DNA of 64,000 bases. Origin: Longicatena caecimuris. Its GTDB lineage: Bacteria; Bacillota_I; Bacilli_A; Erysipelotrichales; Erysipelotrichaceae. The DNA is taken from the NCBI RefSeq assembly GCF_004341945.1, contig NZ_SMBP01000004.1:101581-165580 (forward strand), in the 5' to 3' direction. Position numbers and translations under genes: made by a program. Shown piece after piece: positions 1 to 8,600 of the stretch; position 1 is the stretch's first letter; every line of letters begins with the position of its first letter. Under the pieces are notes generated by a model. The model worked only from the letters and a program-made list of their open reading frames with translations, was not told where the DNA came from and ran no database searches.

Positions 1-2
1 GA

Positions 3-299
3 AGTTATGAGACAGCTGTTGAGGCAATGAAATTAGGCTTTTATATTTCCTATGGCGGACCATTGACATTTAAAAATTCAAGAGGAGCTCCAGAGGTTGC
101 TGAAAAACTTTCTGTAGACAGATTGTTTATTGAAACAGACAGCCCATATCTTACACCACATCCACATCGCGGCAAACAAAATGAGCCGATGTATGTTGAA
201 GTAACCTTTCAACGCTTATGTGAAATAAAGGGTATGAGCGAAGCTGAGCTAGCTGAGCAATTAGAAAGAAATTATCAAAGGTTATTTTATAATACATAG
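3..299 (+). CDS. TatD family metal-dependent hydrolase, C-terminal part
   Basis: The reading frame is open from the window edge, so the gene begins upstream and only about 98 C-terminal codons are present. The motif ETDSPYLTPHPHRG, with its metal-binding aspartate, and the preceding YISYGGPLTF segment are typical of the last TIM-barrel strands of TatD/YcfH-type 3'-5' DNases. These are cytoplasmic metal-dependent hydrolases. The internal ATG at 27 is inside the domain and is not the start. A terminator-like hairpin follows, so this is probably the last gene of its transcript. The family assignment is firm; the exact paralogue (TatD or YcfH) cannot be told from this fragment. Confidence 0.9.
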   Translation, partial: SYETAVEAMKLGFYISYGGPLTFKNSRGAPEVAEKLSVDRLFIETDSPYLTPHPHRGKQNEPMYVEVTFQRLCEIKGMSEAELAEQLERNYQRLFYNT

Positions 300-325
300 C
301 GGTTATAGGAACTTTGAAAAACAAA

Positions 326-374
326 AAAGATAAGAAGATTTTATTTATTAGATAAATACTATTTTCTTATCTTT
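326..374 (+). terminator. Intrinsic terminator-like inverted repeat after tatD-like gene
   Basis: An 11-bp perfect stem (326-336 with 364-374, AAAGATAAGAA/TTCTTATCTTT) encloses a 27-nt AT-rich loop and is followed by a T-rich stretch. It lies between convergent genes and may serve both. The stem is AT-rich, so strength is uncertain. Confidence 0.55.
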
Positions 375-421
375 ATTTTATATTGACAATGGAAAGTTTA
401 AAGGTATTTCTACTCTTTATA

Positions 422-1162
422 TCATTCATACTTTTTACCTATATAATATATAGCAAGTATTAAGCTACAGAAAAGAAAGGTTAGTAAAACGCCCTGTATG
501 TTGCTTGTAACTGTTGAACCATATAATTTTATACATATACCGTGGATGAGAATGAATACATCAGCAGATAGCAGTGCCCAACTTTTAATTGTGGTACAGA
601 TATATGGCCAATTCCCATTATGGAAAGATAAACCGGTACAATGTATTCTGAAAATACCATGCATAACATAATGAATCTTATTTGAATCGTAATAGGAAGG
701 TAATACCTTTGGGGTAAGAAAACAAAAATATCCTCCTAATAATAAGATGATAACACTAGTAGTTATGCTGCTTTGTAAGTCTGATATCGAGATATCTGCC
801 ATAGTAAACATGATAATTTCAAAGAAAAAGATGATGATGCATAGGAAATATGCGATGATCCAATGTTTTCGATGCTGTTGTAGCGTGTGATAGATGACGT
901 GATCGTATGCATGAATATCGCATGGCTTCAAGGATTCGATATTCTGATGCTCACCTTTTAGTAGTTCAGTAACAGTGATATCAAATAAATTTGCTAGGGG
1001 CATAAGCAAGGGTATGCTGGGCATGCTTACTCCACGCTCCCATTTACTTACGGTTTTATCTGATACATACAACTTGTCAGCTAAATCTTTTTGTGTAAGC
1101 TTTTTTGCTTTTCTTAATTCACTTATATACGAACCGACTTTTTCATTATTTATCTGATCCAT
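422..1162 (-). CDS. XRE-family helix-turn-helix regulator with C-terminal membrane domain
   Basis: Residues 10-65 form a classic XRE/Cro DNA-binding domain (LTQKDLADKLYVSDKTVSKWERG). After a short linker there are several hydrophobic segments, at about residues 105-122, 133-150 and 190-240, that predict a membrane-anchored C-terminus. A good ribosome-binding site (CCAGGAGGTG) precedes the ATG. Membrane-tethered XRE proteins of this layout are common in Firmicutes, but their signals are mostly unknown. Neighbouring genes give no clear target. The DNA-binding role is certain from sequence; the ligand or stress sensed is unknown. Confidence 0.82.
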   Translation of the reverse strand: MDQINNEKVGSYISELRKAKKLTQKDLADKLYVSDKTVSKWERGVSMPSIPLLMPLANLFDITVTELLKGEHQNIESLKPCDIHAYDHVIYHTLQQHRKHWIIAYFLCIIIFFFEIIMFTMADISISDLQSSITTSVIILLLGGYFCFLTPKVLPSYYDSNKIHYVMHGIFRIHCTGLSFHNGNWPYICTTIKSWALLSADVFILIHGICIKLYGSTVTSNIQGVLLTFLFCSLILAIYYIGKKYE

Positions 1163-1312
1163 ACATACACCTCCTGGCTATATCTTACAGTGTCATGCTT
1201 TTATAATCAATCGACTGTTAGTAGAGTTATGAAAAAGATGTAGATCATGATGGATAAAAAACTGTACGAGGTATTCATATAAGGGTTATGCGGCTGATTA
1301 TAAAAAAGTCAT

Positions 1313-1357
1313 AAAAAAAACTGAAGGAAGTCAGCAATGATGTTGATGTTTCTTCAG
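1313..1357 (-). terminator. Terminator of the MntR-like gene
   Basis: Read on the minus strand just after the stop codon, CTGAAG pairs with CTTCAG across a 25-nt loop and is followed by eight consecutive T residues. This is a plausible intrinsic terminator. Confidence 0.65.
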
Positions 1358-1358
1358 C

Positions 1359-1730
1359 TTATTTCGCATATTTGTTTTTAAAATCCATCAGTTTTTGAAA
1401 GGTCTCCTCACTGATGACATGTTCAATGTGACAGGCATCCTCATCAGCATTTTCAGCACTGACACCAAGTACATCTTGTAAAAAACCGCTGATGGTTTCA
1501 TGACGCAAATAAATACTTTTTGCCAAATCTCTTCCGGCATCGGTGAGATGAATATCTCCATAGCTTTCTTGTAAGACATACCCTTTTTCTTTTAACACAT
1601 TCATGGCTTTGTTTACACTGGGTTTGGATACATGCATGCGACTTGCGACATCCACACAGCGAATTTTTCCGGTTTCTTCCAATATCAGCAATGTTTCTAA
1701 ATAATCTTCTAAAGATTCCCCTAATTTCAT
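1359..1730 (-). CDS. MntR/DtxR-family metal-dependent transcriptional regulator
   Basis: The 123-residue product starts with the winged helix typical of DtxR/MntR (SLEDYLETLLILEE, then VASRMHVSKPSVNKAMNVLKEKGYV). It continues with the dimerisation/metal-binding helices (LRHETISGFLQDVLG, EEDACHIEHVIS-like segment with the conserved C/H/E ligands). It lacks the C-terminal SH3-like domain, as in the short MntR group. Proteins of this group repress manganese or iron uptake genes when loaded with metal. No transporter is adjacent, so the target is not visible here. The family call is confident; manganese rather than iron is inference. Confidence 0.88.
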   Translation of the reverse strand: MKLGESLEDYLETLLILEETGKIRCVDVASRMHVSKPSVNKAMNVLKEKGYVLQESYGDIHLTDAGRDLAKSIYLRHETISGFLQDVLGVSAENADEDACHIEHVISEETFQKLMDFKNKYAK

Positions 1731-1770
1731 GCAATCACCTCAATATACTTTCTTTAAATATATCATAAAA

Positions 1771-2133
1771 TCAAGACTGTGAACATAAGTTTGTGTAATT
1801 CTCTTCTTTAAAGCCAACAAGAACAACTTGCTCTGTTACAAGAAGCGGACGTTTGATTAACATGCCATGCTCACTCAGCAATTTCAATTGTTCTTCCTCG
1901 CTCATCAAAGGAAGACGTTCTTTCATATGTAGTTCTTTGTATAAATTACCACTGGTATTAAAGAATTTCTTTAAAGGAAGTCCGCTTTGTTTCCACCATG
2001 TGCTTAGCTCTGCAGCACTTGGTGTATCTTCCACGATATGACGTGCTTCTACCTCAACACCAAGGGATAGTAAGTGCTTTTTCGCTTTTTGACATGTGGA
2101 GCATTTCGGATATTCAATAAATAAGACTTTCAT
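1771..2133 (-). CDS. ArsC/Spx-family thioredoxin-fold protein
   Basis: The start is placed at the ATG at 2133, which has a GAGGTGG ribosome-binding site 7 nt upstream; the longer frame would add an unconserved 17-residue extension. The product begins MKVLFIEYPKCSTCQKAKKHL, with the CxxC pair of ArsC/Spx-like proteins, and has the RPLLV segment near residue 95 (cis-proline region). Family members are arsenate-reductase-like or are RNA-polymerase-binding stress regulators (Spx). The short YffB/Spx-like length (120 aa) fits both. There is no ars operon nearby. The exact function is unresolved. Confidence 0.8.
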   Translation of the reverse strand: MKVLFIEYPKCSTCQKAKKHLLSLGVEVEARHIVEDTPSAAELSTWWKQSGLPLKKFFNTSGNLYKELHMKERLPLMSEEEQLKLLSEHGMLIKRPLLVTEQVVLVGFKEENYTNLCSQS

Positions 2134-2198
2134 TTTAGCCACCTCACTTAGAAATATCATAGGGGAAATTTGCCGGAATTGCAATCTTTCTGCCTATA

Positions 2199-2852
2199 TC
2201 ATAAGCCTTTATATTTCTTAAATTGTTTGCGGCATAGTATATGATAGAAAATTGAAATAGCACCTATGACACATAAGATGATACATAGCGCTAAGAAAGA
2301 GATGGTGATAGTTCCGGTATAGTGTGTATTTGCCCAAAGCATGATACCTATATAGCAAACAGCATAAATAATTATATAGATGATCCAACTATATTCTTTA
2401 AAACGCAAAACAGTGCGGCCTTGTGCAAAATCAGCTAATAAAATGGCAGCAGATACGGCAAGAGCGGTACAGAAATCATTTACAGTAAAGGTAAATGTAT
2501 AGTGTGTGAAAGAAATAGATGTCGTATCATCAAGACCTATCAAAGACAAAAGCAAGATCATGATAAAGAAGATGAAGATAGCACCGGAAAAGATGTATAA
2601 TAAACGCAAAATATGTTCTAGCATGGTTTCTTTTACAGCATTTTCGCTGATTTGATTGCAGAACTCTTCAAGATCACCGAAAGCTTCTTCTGTTGGGATG
2701 TCACGTTGTTGATTATCCAAGGCTAAGGCGAGCACATCGTCAAGAATATCACGGAATACAGTATTGCTGATATGACGAGAGGATAAATTACGAGCAATCT
2801 TTGTATATACTTTTTTATAATCGTGGTGCAGATCTTTTACTTTATTTTTCAT
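2199..2852 (-). CDS. DUF1048-like membrane protein, third tandem paralogue
   Basis: The N-terminal 75 residues (about LSSRHISNTVFRDILDDVLALA and then EEAFGDLEEFCNQIS) match the layout of the DUF1048 helical domain, commonly encoded beside PadR regulators. About five membrane segments follow from residue 85 onward. Two upstream paralogues share the same plan, including the closely similar AVKET motif at the cytoplasm-membrane junction. It is the last gene of the padR-led minus-strand operon. No biochemical role is established; a membrane effector controlled by the PadR protein is inference. Confidence 0.7.
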   Translation of the reverse strand: MKNKVKDLHHDYKKVYTKIARNLSSRHISNTVFRDILDDVLALALDNQQRDIPTEEAFGDLEEFCNQISENAVKETMLEHILRLLYIFSGAIFIFFIMILLLSLIGLDDTTSISFTHYTFTFTVNDFCTALAVSAAILLADFAQGRTVLRFKEYSWIIYIIIYAVCYIGIMLWANTHYTGTITISFLALCIILCVIGAISIFYHILCRKQFKKYKGL

Positions 2853-2868
2853 AAAGACACCTCCGTTT

Positions 2869-3501
2869 TTATGCTGCTTCTTTATAGGAAAAGTAATTCT
2901 TATGCTGTGTATGAAAGTACAGGTATAACAAAATAGGTGTTAAGAGAATACATATGCCAATAAAAACTATAGGAATTATAATAGAATGAGGCAAATAAGG
3001 CGATAACATAGGAGGCATTATACAAATTAGTAAAGCATAGAGGGGTATCATAATGGCGTAACGACCAAATTCTAAACGAAAGGATAAACGGTTGATTATA
3101 AAGATGGTCATAGGGATACCTATAAATGTCAAAATATAGCGTATAAGTTCATCTGCAGTAAAACGTATCTCACCATGGTTATTGAAGATTCCGATTAGGA
3201 AAAGAAGTGTGATAAAAATGCATAGCAGTCCGCCATATAAACCTACTTTTTCTATCGTTGTTTCTTTTACGGCATTGCGGGAAATCTCATCACAAAACTG
3301 TTGATAATCTCCAAAAACTTCTTTAGGCTTTAAATTGCGCTGTTGATTATCCAAAGCCATCACAAGAATATCTTCTAGAATGTCATACAAAACCAAACGA
3401 TTAATATGCTTGCTAGTTAAATAATCTTTCATTAAATGGAAGGTTGTTAGATAATCGCTATTAAGACCACGCTCATCTAATTTATTTTTGTAAAACATCA
3501 T
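2869..3501 (-). CDS. DUF1048-like membrane protein, second tandem paralogue
   Basis: This has the same plan as its neighbours: a soluble N-terminal helical domain (LTSKHINRLVLYDILEDILVMALDNQQR, FGDYQQFCDEIS) followed by four to five membrane segments from residue 75. The start is set at the ATG at 3501, 5 nt after an AGGAGG site; a GTG at 3507 overlaps the site and is less likely. The frame overlaps the end of the upstream paralogue by about 20 nt, so the genes are translationally coupled. The conserved segment DNQQR is shared with the downstream copy, which supports recent tandem duplication. Confidence 0.7.
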   Translation of the reverse strand: MMFYKNKLDERGLNSDYLTTFHLMKDYLTSKHINRLVLYDILEDILVMALDNQQRNLKPKEVFGDYQQFCDEISRNAVKETTIEKVGLYGGLLCIFITLLFLIGIFNNHGEIRFTADELIRYILTFIGIPMTIFIINRLSFRLEFGRYAIMIPLYALLICIMPPMLSPYLPHSIIIPIVFIGICILLTPILLYLYFHTQHKNYFSYKEAA

Positions 3502-4159
3502 TCTCACCTCCTGATGTACTCTTGTAGTTAAGAAACTGTTGATAATGCTTATGCCGCAGCCAGTAAGACAAACTTAGCATGATTACACAAATGAAACAAA
3601 TACAACCAATAAATAATAAAGGAATATGCATCTTAGCTGGCAGGAGATAAGGAGCTATTAAATACATACCGCCATCAATAACAATAAAGCCTATAATTAT
3701 GATAAGAATACGCATTTTAGGTAGATGGAAAGCATATCTTTGATAGATATACATAACTAAAGTTATCATTAAGAAATCTGTGAAGTACATACAGAAGTCT
3801 GCTCTGTCATAAAGCAGATAGCCAAGTTGTAGGGTCGTTTGTAAGGAAAAAAGTAATTCTTTTAAGAAGCTTAAACTAAATAACATAAGAAAGGCACCTA
3901 GGTATAAAGAAATTGTTTCTAACTTTGTTTCCGCAATGGCATTTTTTGATACCTCATCACAGAAACTTTCATAATCGCCAAAGGTTTCATGTGGTGAAGC
4001 TCCACGTAGTTGTCCTTCTTCGGCGATTGCTAAAATGTCTGCTAAGATATCTTTACGAATGAGTTTGTTTATGTTTTTTGTATATAGATACTCACACATT
4101 GTTTGATAAACTTGACGATATTCCTTGTTTAAGTTTCCTGTATCTTTCATCGTGTTCAC
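3482..4159 (-). CDS. DUF1048-like membrane protein, first tandem paralogue
   Basis: This is the first of three consecutive paralogues downstream of a PadR gene. The N-terminal domain contains LYTKNINKLIRKDILADILAIA and FGDYESFCDEVSKNAIAETKLE. The rest is hydrophobic, with about four membrane spans and a basic C-terminal tail. An AGGAGTG-type ribosome-binding site precedes the ATG. It differs from the others mainly in the membrane part, suggesting divergence of the membrane portion while the soluble domain is retained. Function is unknown. Confidence 0.7.
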   Translation of the reverse strand: MNTMKDTGNLNKEYRQVYQTMCEYLYTKNINKLIRKDILADILAIAEEGQLRGASPHETFGDYESFCDEVSKNAIAETKLETISLYLGAFLMLFSLSFLKELLFSLQTTLQLGYLLYDRADFCMYFTDFLMITLVMYIYQRYAFHLPKMRILIIIIGFIVIDGGMYLIAPYLLPAKMHIPLLFIGCICFICVIMLSLSYWLRHKHYQQFLNYKSTSGGENDVLQK

Positions 4160-4211
4160 TCCTTTCGATTATGCTCTTGTACCACCTGCATAAACATTAT
4201 GCATTATATTA

Positions 4212-4544
4212 TTACGTATCTTTTCTATCATCGAATAATACAAGCATGGTATGTTCTAGAATTTGCCAATTTTCGTAAAATTCAGCTAAATACATTTTGC
4301 CTGCTTCTGTAATCTGATAATACTTACGTTTAGGACCTAGCGGTGATGCTTTTTTCTCAGCCTTGATATAATGTTGTTTTTCTAAGCGCAATAATATGGG
4401 ATACAAGGTACCTTCACTGACATCTATCCAGCCGGCTTCTTTCATGCCCATTAAAATCTCATAGCCATATGTTGTTTGCTTTTCGATAATCTTGAGAATA
4501 CATCCTTCCAGACTCCCACGCATCAGCTGTGTTTTGTCATACAT
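4212..4544 (-). CDS. PadR-family transcriptional regulator
   Basis: This is a 110-residue PadR winged-helix protein: MRGSLEGCILKIIE opens the domain, TYGYEILMGM and SEGTLYPILLRLEKQHYI form the recognition region, and the wing carries the KYYQIT motif. Proteins of this type are dimeric repressors that often regulate an adjacent membrane-protein gene. Here three DUF1048-like genes lie directly downstream on the same strand. An inverted repeat just upstream of the start is a likely operator for autoregulation. Family identity is firm; the inducing signal is unknown. Confidence 0.92.
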   Translation of the reverse strand: MYDKTQLMRGSLEGCILKIIEKQTTYGYEILMGMKEAGWIDVSEGTLYPILLRLEKQHYIKAEKKASPLGPKRKYYQITEAGKMYLAEFYENWQILEHTMLVLFDDRKDT

Positions 4545-4554
4545 GCAATCACCT

Positions 4555-4605
4555 CTACTTTGTTACACAAGGTACTTCCTTCAACTACATTGTAACACAA
4601 AGTAG
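4555..4605 (-). promoter_or_regulatory. Candidate PadR operator (inverted repeat)
   Basis: CTACTTTGTTACA (4555-4567) and TGTAACACAAAGTAG (4591-4605) form a 13-bp inverted repeat with a 2-nt interruption, immediately upstream of the PadR gene. The half-sites contain the TGTNAC-type core, and the location fits autorepression. Binding is inferred, not shown. Confidence 0.55.
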
Positions 4606-4802
4606 CATAGACGCAAGAAGGTATTAAAAAATTAAGATATTTTCAGAAATTAATGAACGAGGATATCAAACTACTTATGTAGCAAGGGGACACAGGCTTT
4701 GTTTTTATCTGTTATTTTTAGCAACCGTTTCTATGCTATATTGAATACAGGTAAAAATGATAATAAACCTGCATAAATATATGTAAAAATTAAGAAAACC
4801 TA

Positions 4803-4831
4803 TTGTAATACCATAGGAAGTTTAGTAAAAT
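4803..4831 (+). promoter_or_regulatory. Likely promoter of the purine operon
   Basis: TTGTAA (4803-4808) and TAAAAT (4826-4831) are separated by 17 bp. This places the transcription start about 12-15 nt before the riboswitch aptamer. It is the best match in the region but is not strong. Confidence 0.4.
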
Positions 4832-4850
4832 AATCATGTATTGACAATAT

Positions 4851-4919
4851 GCTTGTATATACTCCATAATATGGATGGAGAGTTTCTAGCCGTGAGCCGT
4901 AAATTCACGGGCTACAAGC
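4851..4919 (+). promoter_or_regulatory. Purine (guanine-type) riboswitch aptamer
   Basis: All elements of the three-way purine aptamer are visible. P1 is GCTTGTA (4851-4857) with TACAAGC (4913-4919), P2 is CTCCAT with ATGGAG, and the J2/3 strand is AGTTTCTA. P3 is CCGTGA with TCACGG, closed by the GCCGTAAA-type loop that docks with L2. The specificity base equivalent to position 74 is C (4912), as in guanine/hypoxanthine sensors rather than adenine sensors. The riboswitch precedes purE, consistent with feedback control of de novo purine synthesis. Confidence 0.93.
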
Positions 4920-4946
4920 AAACAATTACTCTTTCTTTTTGTTCGG

Positions 4947-4991
4947 GACGTACTTGTTTGCTTGGCAGGCAGGTACGTCTTTATATTTTTA
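4947..4991 (+). terminator. Riboswitch expression platform: terminator with competing antiterminator
   Basis: GACGTAC (4947-4953) pairs with GTACGTC (4973-4979). An inner TGTTTGC/GCAGGCA stem extends the hairpin, and a T-rich tract (TTTATATTTTTAT) follows. The 3' half of P1 continues into AAGCAAACAA (4917-4926), which is the exact complement of TTGTTTGCTT (4954-4963) inside the terminator. Ligand-stabilised P1 would therefore free the terminator, and absence of ligand would favour the antiterminator. This is a genetic OFF switch by reading of the sequence. Confidence 0.85.
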
Positions 4992-5006
4992 TAGGAGGTC
5001 TTACTT

Positions 5007-5057
5007 ATGGTCTTAAGAAGATGCACTATATTAATTACACAATTCAACGGTTTTTAG
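5007..5057 (+). CDS. Possible 16-residue leader peptide upstream of purE
   Basis: Directly after the riboswitch terminator, AGGAGG (4993-4998) sits 8 nt before an ATG that opens a 16-codon frame (MVLRRCTILITQFNGF, then stop). The ribosome-binding site is as good as those of the neighbouring genes, so ribosomes could initiate here. There is no homology evidence, and the peptide may simply be a chance frame; a role in coupling or attenuation is speculative. Confidence 0.3.
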   Translation: MVLRRCTILITQFNGF

Positions 5058-5113
5058 TGTACATATTAAGAGATGCTTGATATGTATTTTTTATTTCTAA
5101 GGAGGAAAAGCAA

Positions 5114-5614
5114 ATGAGTGAAAAGAAACCTATCGTCAGTATTTTAATGGGAAGTCGCAGTGATCTTCCTACTATGGAAGCTTGTTTCAATCAGCTGAAG
5201 GAATTCGATATCCCCTTTGAAGCACATGCTTTATCAGCACATCGTACGCCAAATGAAGTTATCGCATTGGCAGAAGGCGCAAAGAAACGCGGTATTAAGG
5301 TTATTATCGCAGCTGCCGGTGGAGCTGCACACTTAGGTGGTGTGATTGCTAGTTCTACGACATTACCAGTGATTGGTGTTCCTATTCAGACAAGTGCATT
5401 AGGTGGTATGGACTCTTTGCTGAGTACGGTGCAAATGCCTGGTGGAATTCCTGTCGCAACTGTCGCAATCGGTAAAGCCGGCGCAAAAAATGCCGCCATC
5501 CTGGCAGCACAGATGATTGCCTTGAGCGATGATGAAATGGCTGAAAAAATGGAAGCCTTTAAGAAAGCAATGGCTGAAAAAGTTATCAAAGATTCCGTAA
5601 TTGAAGTGGAATAA
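5114..5614 (+). CDS. purE: N5-carboxyaminoimidazole ribonucleotide mutase
   Basis: PurE converts N5-CAIR to CAIR in de novo purine synthesis. The 166-residue length and the N-terminal SILMGSRSDLPTM, the SAHRTP motif near residue 41-46 and the GGAAHLGGV and QMPGGIPVATVAIG segments are diagnostic of class I PurE. An AGGAGG site precedes the start. It is the first gene after the guanine riboswitch and is followed 15 nt later by purL. purK is not seen in the window. The HLGG instead of HLPG in the loop is a variant of the usual AAHLPG motif and is worth noting for structure-function comparison. Confidence 0.95.
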   Translation: MSEKKPIVSILMGSRSDLPTMEACFNQLKEFDIPFEAHALSAHRTPNEVIALAEGAKKRGIKVIIAAAGGAAHLGGVIASSTTLPVIGVPIQTSALGGMDSLLSTVQMPGGIPVATVAIGKAGAKNAAILAAQMIALSDDEMAEKMEAFKKAMAEKVIKDSVIEVE

Positions 5615-5629
5615 TATAAGGAGAAGAAG

Positions 5630-8600
5630 ATGAACTATCGTGTGTATGTGAAGAAGAAAGAAGCTTTTCGTGTAGAAGCAGATTCTTTATTTCATGAATT
5701 AAAACAGAATTTGAATTTATCTGATGTACATGGTATTGAGCTTTACAATGTCTATGATGTTTTTCATGGGGATGACCATGATATGGAACTGTTAAAGGAT
5801 AAGGTATTATCAGAAAAAGTAACAGATGAAGTATTTGATGAGATCGCATTGGAAGGAAAGACATACATTGCATATGAATGCCTGCCAGGTCAATATGATC
5901 AGCGTGCTGATAGCGCACAGCAATGTTTGATGCTGTTGAATAATAAGCAGGATGTTGTTATCAAAAGTGGAAAGATCGTTATTCTAGATGGCAGTGTAAG
6001 TGAAGAAGAACTTATCGCCATTAAGAACTATCTTATTAACCCTGTGGAAATGAGAGAGAAAGATCTCTCTGTGTTAATCAATGAAGAAGATGTAGAAATC
6101 GAAGCTGTTCCGGTTTTAGAAGGTTTCTGTGCTTTGGATGAAGCAGGCTTAGAAGCACTTCGTCAGGAACATGGCTTAGCTATGACCTTGGCAGATATTG
6201 CCCATGTGCAGAAGTATTTCAAAGAAGAAGAACAGCGTGATCTGACTTTAACGGAATTAAAGGTATTGGATACTTATTGGTCTGATCATTGTCGTCATAC
6301 AACATTTGAAACAATCTTACAGAATGTGACCTTTGATGCCGGTTCTTTACAGGATAGCATCCAGAAGGCATATGAAACTTATTTGCATTTACGTGAAGAG
6401 GTACATGGTAATAAGAAAGTCATGACCTTGATGGATATGGCAACCATTGCCGGTAAATATTTGCGTAAGAATGGTAAATTGGAAGACATGGAAGTCAGTG
6501 ATGAAATCAATGCCTGCTCCATTGAAATCACGGTGGATGTAGATGGTGAAGATCAGCAGTGGCTGTTGATGTTTAAGAATGAAACGCATAACCATCCAAC
6601 GGAAATTGAACCATTTGGTGGCGCATCCACTTGTATCGGTGGTGCCATCCGTGACCCATTGTCAGGAAGAAGCTATGTTTATCAGGCAATGCGTATTACC
6701 GGTGCCGGTGATATTACAAAAGATATTAAGGAAGCTTTACCAAACAAATTGCCACAATCCCGTATTTCTAAGGGGGCGGCTGCCGGATATTCTTCTTATG
6801 GAAACCAGATTGGTTTAGCAACCACATATGTAAAAGAAATTTATAATGATGGCTATGTCGCAAAACGTATGGAAGTTGGTGCAGTCGTTGGAGCAGCACC
6901 GAAAGAAAATGTTGTGCGTAAAAAACCAAATGCCGGTGACATCGTTGTCTTGATTGGTGGAGCTACCGGACGTGATGGTGTCGGTGGAGCTACCGGTTCC
7001 AGTAAGGAACACAATGACACCTCTTTAACGAAATGTTCCAGTGAGGTTCAAAAAGGAAATGCACCGATTGAACGTAAGCTGCAGCGCTTGTTCCGTAATC
7101 CAAAGGCGACACGTTTGATTAAGAAAGCCAATGACTTTGGGGCCGGCGGTGTCAGTGTTGCCGTTGGTGAATTAGCCGATGGTTTACAAATTGATTTGGA
7201 TAAAGTGCCAGTAAAATACAGCGGTTTATCTGGTACTGAGTTGGCAATTTCTGAATCACAGGAACGGATGGCTGTATTAATTGAAGAAAAAGACTTTGAT
7301 GAGTTTAAACAATATGCCTATGAAGAAAATCTTGATGCCTGCATCGTCGCCGTGGTAACCGAAGAACCACGCTTGGTAATGCAGTTCCAGGGTAAGGAAA
7401 TCGTGAATATGTCACGTGCTTTCCTGGATACCAATGGTGTGCGTGGCTTACAGGATGTTCTTGTGAAAGAAGGCTTAACAACAAAAGATCCATTCCACAG
7501 TAGTGTGAAAAGCATTGAAGAAGACTTACAGCAGCCAAATGTTGCTTCTCAGATTGGCTTGGCTGAAATGTTCGATGCTTCCATCGGTAAGTCTACTGTT
7601 TTAATGCCATTTGGCGGTAAGTATCAATTAACTGAAACAGAAGGCAGCGTACAGAAATTGCCTGTCTTTGGTTTCACAAATACCGCAAGCATCATGACAC
7701 ATGGATATCATCCTGAGGTATCTTTATACTCTCCTTATTTAGGAGCTAGCTATTCTGTCGTAGAAGCCCTAGCAAGAGTGACCGCGTTAGGTGGTAATTA
7801 TGCTACTTGTCGTTTAACCAATCAAGAATATTTTGAACGTTTACATACAGACCCTGAAAAATGGGGCAAACCTATGCAGGCACTGCTTGGTTTGATTGAG
7901 GCAGAAATGGCATTTGAAACACCGGCAATCGGTGGTAAGGATTCTATGTCCGGAACCTTTAATGATATCAGTGTGCCACCTACCTTGATTACTTTTGCCG
8001 TCACAACCGAAAAGACAGACAATATCATTTCCAGTGAATGCAAAGCAGCAGGTCATAACCTGTATCTGGTAAAACACACACCAAAAGCAAACAAGACTCC
8101 GGATTATGAACAGTTAAAGAAAAACTTTGCCCTTGTGCGCGAGCATATCTTAAATAAGGATATCGTAGCTGCTGCTACTGTGAAATTCGGTGGTATTGCC
8201 GAAACCTTATGCAAGATGAGCTTTGGTAATAAGATTGGTATCGATGTTGTGACAAATGAGCCTGTTTTTGATATCAGCATCGGTTCTATCATCGTTGAAA
8301 GTGATAAGGTAATCGAAGATGATGCCTTCATCCTGTTAGGTACAACAACCGATACAAACAGTATTCGTATCAATGAGGAACGTATCAACATTGATGATGC
8401 TATCGCTGTTTGGTGCAAGCGTTATGATAAGATTTATCCAATGAGTGTTGATCATGATGGAAAACGTGTGGATACACCTACCTATACAAGCACAGAACAT
8501 AAGCAAGCAAGCAAGACATATGATAAACCGAAAGTTATTATTCCGGTCTTCCCTGGTCAAAACTGTGAATATGACACAAAACAGCAGTTTGAACGTGCCG

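Noticed and set aside
4841..5080. 79-codon frame over the purE leader
   Set aside because: It runs through the riboswitch aptamer and terminator, has no ribosome-binding site and no protein-like sequence.
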